Shown here: positions 62,185 to 64,000 of the stretch, in pieces | Numbering within the stretch: the stretch's first letter is position 1 | Layout of the letters: each line of letters begins with the position of its first letter | Notes under the pieces: model-generated | Database searches by the model: none | What the model was told of the DNA's origin: nothing | What the model saw: the letters and a program-made list of their open reading frames with translations, nothing else | Position numbers and translations under genes: made by a program | Assembly (NCBI GenBank): GCA_001897445.1 | Contig: MKSX01000027.1 | Location: 62,001-126,000 of the forward strand | DNA: 64,000 nt | From: Alphaproteobacteria bacterium 33-17 | GTDB taxonomy: Bacteria > Pseudomonadota > Alphaproteobacteria > Rickettsiales > 33-17 | Direction: 5' to 3'

Positions 62185-64000
62185 ATGAGTGAAGTTATGT
62201 TGAATAAGTTTTGGGAAGATTTAGTAGTAAGGGAAGATATAAATGCTTCGGATAGTCCTCATTTAAATCATGATAATTTTAACAATTTATTCAAATTTAC
62301 CAGTTTTGCATTAAATCAGTATATTATAGCAAAAAAAAGCGGCGATGCTAATAAAATTGCTATAGCAAAAAATGATATTGAAAAACTTCAGATTATACTT
62401 AACCGTGTACAGTCCAAAACAATGGATACTAGCTTTTTTGATCGTGGTGCTAATAATGTAGTAATAATTCGTAAAATACTAGGTTTAAGAGAAATTTTTA
62501 CAGATGCAACAATTGAAGAGAGCTTTTGTGGTGATAAATTAGCCAATATAAATGAAATAGCACACTTTCCTATTAAAGCATCTCATAAACCTTTATATAT
62601 AAGCCCAGATATGGGATTTTGTTATATAGAGGTTGATACTAAATATGAACATGACGCAGATAAATGTCTATTTGACCCTTATCCAGGCACAGATATCACT
62701 TTACTTGTAAAGAGAGAGAATGAATTGCGTTATAAATTTGATACACTTCCATACATTGTTTTATTACAGGCATTGTTAAGAAATAAATCAGTAATAATTG
62801 AGAATATCCAAGATTTAGATGAGCATGTAAGAAATAAATTAATAAGAAGACTTGATGCTATTCAAAATATAAACAATGAGTACATAGTTGGTAAGTACAC
62901 ATTTGAAGAAGCCTTAGCTATTGGTTTGGATGTAAATAATAAAGATGTAATTGAAAGCGCAGCGCAGCGTGGTTATTCAGAATTTATAAAATGCCTTGAA
63001 AAAGGTGCAAACCCATATTTAGCCGCAAATTATGTAAATAAAATCCATTTGCTTACAGATGACCAGTTTTTACATATAGCAGAAATGCTATTAGATAGCG
63101 GATTTGTGTTTACAGACAGCCCAATCATGGAATCATTAAGCAGAGAAATTAAAGGTCTTGAAAGTTTAGATAATGACAGTATTTTATCAAATTTTGACAC
63201 AATCAGGCTTAAAAAGATTATTGCTGGCAGACAACTAACGGACGAACAATACAATAAATTTGCTCCTTTTGTAAGAAATGCAGTACTGGCATCACAATTT
63301 ATTTATAAACAGGCTTTAATTATAGATCATGATGATATTGCAATTAATGATCTATCGCTAGAAATTATTGATTTAATGATTAATAATGAAGTTGACGCAC
63401 AAATTTTACTAAACATCAAAGTTAATGGAATTGGCATTAAAGACTTGCCATTAAAAAATTATGTTTTACCAGAATCATATGTATGTAAATTTTCTTTAGG
63501 CACTATTTCACAGCTTTCTCAAGTTTTTAAATGTGATGTTAGCTTAGCTACAATTGAAAAATTTTGGAGCCAAGATGTATATAGCGATGATGTAAAAAAG
63601 ATTATTCCATATATAAAGACTAATAATCTCGCAAAACAAATTGTTAAAAAAGTTGATGGCGTTAATGCATCTGCTATTACTCAGGAAATTATTGATATTG
63701 CAGTAGCAAGAGGGGCAGATAGCGAAGCACTCACAAAGCTTGGGAAATTATCTGACAAATTTAAGTTATCAAATTCATTTTTAGAATCTGCAAATCCTGA
63801 GCAGGTACCAATATTATTACAAAAATATAAGTTTGATAATGTTAAATTATCTGCTGCACATTTTGATGTTATTAAAAAATTGCCGGCATATGAATTTTAT
63901 CAAACAATTGCAGCTTTTAATGCATCAAATTTATCAGATGAATTTTTAATAAATTTATTTTCAAACACTGAACTTAGTATTGATCATTATAAAAATCAAA
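62185..64000 (+). CDS. Giant unknown protein, 3' end cut by window
   Basis: The frame from ATG 62185 is open for 605 codons to the last base, so the gene continues beyond the window. Unrecognised; Asn/Lys/Asp-rich helical protein. One ankyrin-like unit occurs at ~250-285 (DVIESAAQRGYSEFIKCLEK GANPYLAANYVN), preceded by a mixed region (FCYIEVDTKYEHDADKCLFD PYPG). Composition and size resemble the giant paralogue pair at 18938-25078, but I see no shared motif. No strong Shine-Dalgarno; a second ATG in frame is at 62197. Confidence 0.75.
   Translation, partial: MSEVMLNKFWEDLVVREDINASDSPHLNHDNFNNLFKFTSFALNQYIIAKKSGDANKIAIAKNDIEKLQIILNRVQSKTMDTSFFDRGANNVVIIRKILGLREIFTDATIEESFCGDKLANINEIAHFPIKASHKPLYISPDMGFCYIEVDTKYEHDADKCLFDPYPGTDITLLVKRENELRYKFDTLPYIVLLQALLRNKSVIIENIQDLDEHVRNKLIRRLDAIQNINNEYIVGKYTFEEALAIGLDVNNKDVIESAAQRGYSEFIKCLEKGANPYLAANYVNKIHLLTDDQFLHIAEMLLDSGFVFTDSPIMESLSREIKGLESLDNDSILSNFDTIRLKKIIAGRQLTDEQYNKFAPFVRNAVLASQFIYKQALIIDHDDIAINDLSLEIIDLMINNEVDAQILLNIKVNGIGIKDLPLKNYVLPESYVCKFSLGTISQLSQVFKCDVSLATIEKFWSQDVYSDDVKKIIPYIKTNNLAKQIVKKVDGVNASAITQEIIDIAVARGADSEALTKLGKLSDKFKLSNSFLESANPEQVPILLQKYKFDNVKLSAAHFDVIKKLPAYEFYQTIAAFNASNLSDEFLINLFSNTELSIDHYKNQ

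Overview
This is an AT-rich stretch of an alphaproteobacterial chromosome, most likely from a host-associated member of the Rickettsiales. The clues are a dapA-smpB overlap, IspG, RNase J, a ChpT-type phosphotransferase, a cluster of ankyrin-repeat genes, LRR/FNIP-like proteins, a probable palindromic repeat element and many lineage-specific proteins. Flagellar genes (fliK-flgD-flgE) suggest a flagellated lineage (Midichloriaceae-like or similar) rather than classical Rickettsia. The assignment is inference from gene content; there is no rRNA in the window.

Layout. 1-8.6 kb: tail of a possible AddB-like gene, an LRR-like protein (-), xerC, two ankyrin-type genes, a hybrid histidine kinase translationally close to an ankyrin-type gene, chaB and a uracil-DNA glycosylase-family gene. 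8.6-9.6 kb: a DUF2795 gene with an acidic tail between two palindromic elements. 9.6-18.8 kb: mlaF-type ATPase, a pair of paralogous amphipathic-helix proteins, pheT-pheS, an SbtA-type permease, znuB and tRNA-Leu(CAA). 18.9-25.1 kb: two giant paralogous membrane-anchored proteins of unknown family. 25.1-32.9 kb: two more LRR-like proteins, ruvC, a three-copy tandem family (one copy deleted), yebC, smpB, dapA. 33-35.5 kb: an iron-uptake operon (cupredoxin-like, FTR1, M48 protease) behind a clear Fur-box-like site. 35.5-45.9 kb: a 24-repeat ankyrin protein with a C-terminal F-box/PRANC-like motif, NMO/FabK-like enzyme, chpT, a bifunctional beta-oxidation enzyme, a TpsB-type outer-membrane transporter and an ankyrin gene. 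45.9-51 kb: a flagellar hook operon driven by a consensus sigma-54 promoter whose -24 half is present in three tandem 23-bp copies. 51-64 kb: ankyrin genes, RNase J, a DUF465 protein, ispG-dusB, a nucleotidyltransferase, a small transaldolase, unknown genes, and a giant gene running off the right end.

Themes. Housekeeping genes are interspersed singly with probable effector-type genes: about eight ankyrin-type proteins, three LRR/FNIP-like proteins, two with putative bipartite nuclear localisation signals, one with a PPxY motif. Three independent paralogue sets (LRR-like; amphipathic 474/387 aa; giant 1220/801 aa) plus a tandem set with a pseudogene point to active lineage-specific duplication. 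The most original signals are the giant paralogue pair with a repeated module, the sigma-54 promoter with repeated half-sites, a shared TTAACGARTT motif at two promoters, and the two palindromes flanking the DUF2795 gene. All functional claims are from reading motifs by eye; no searches were run.
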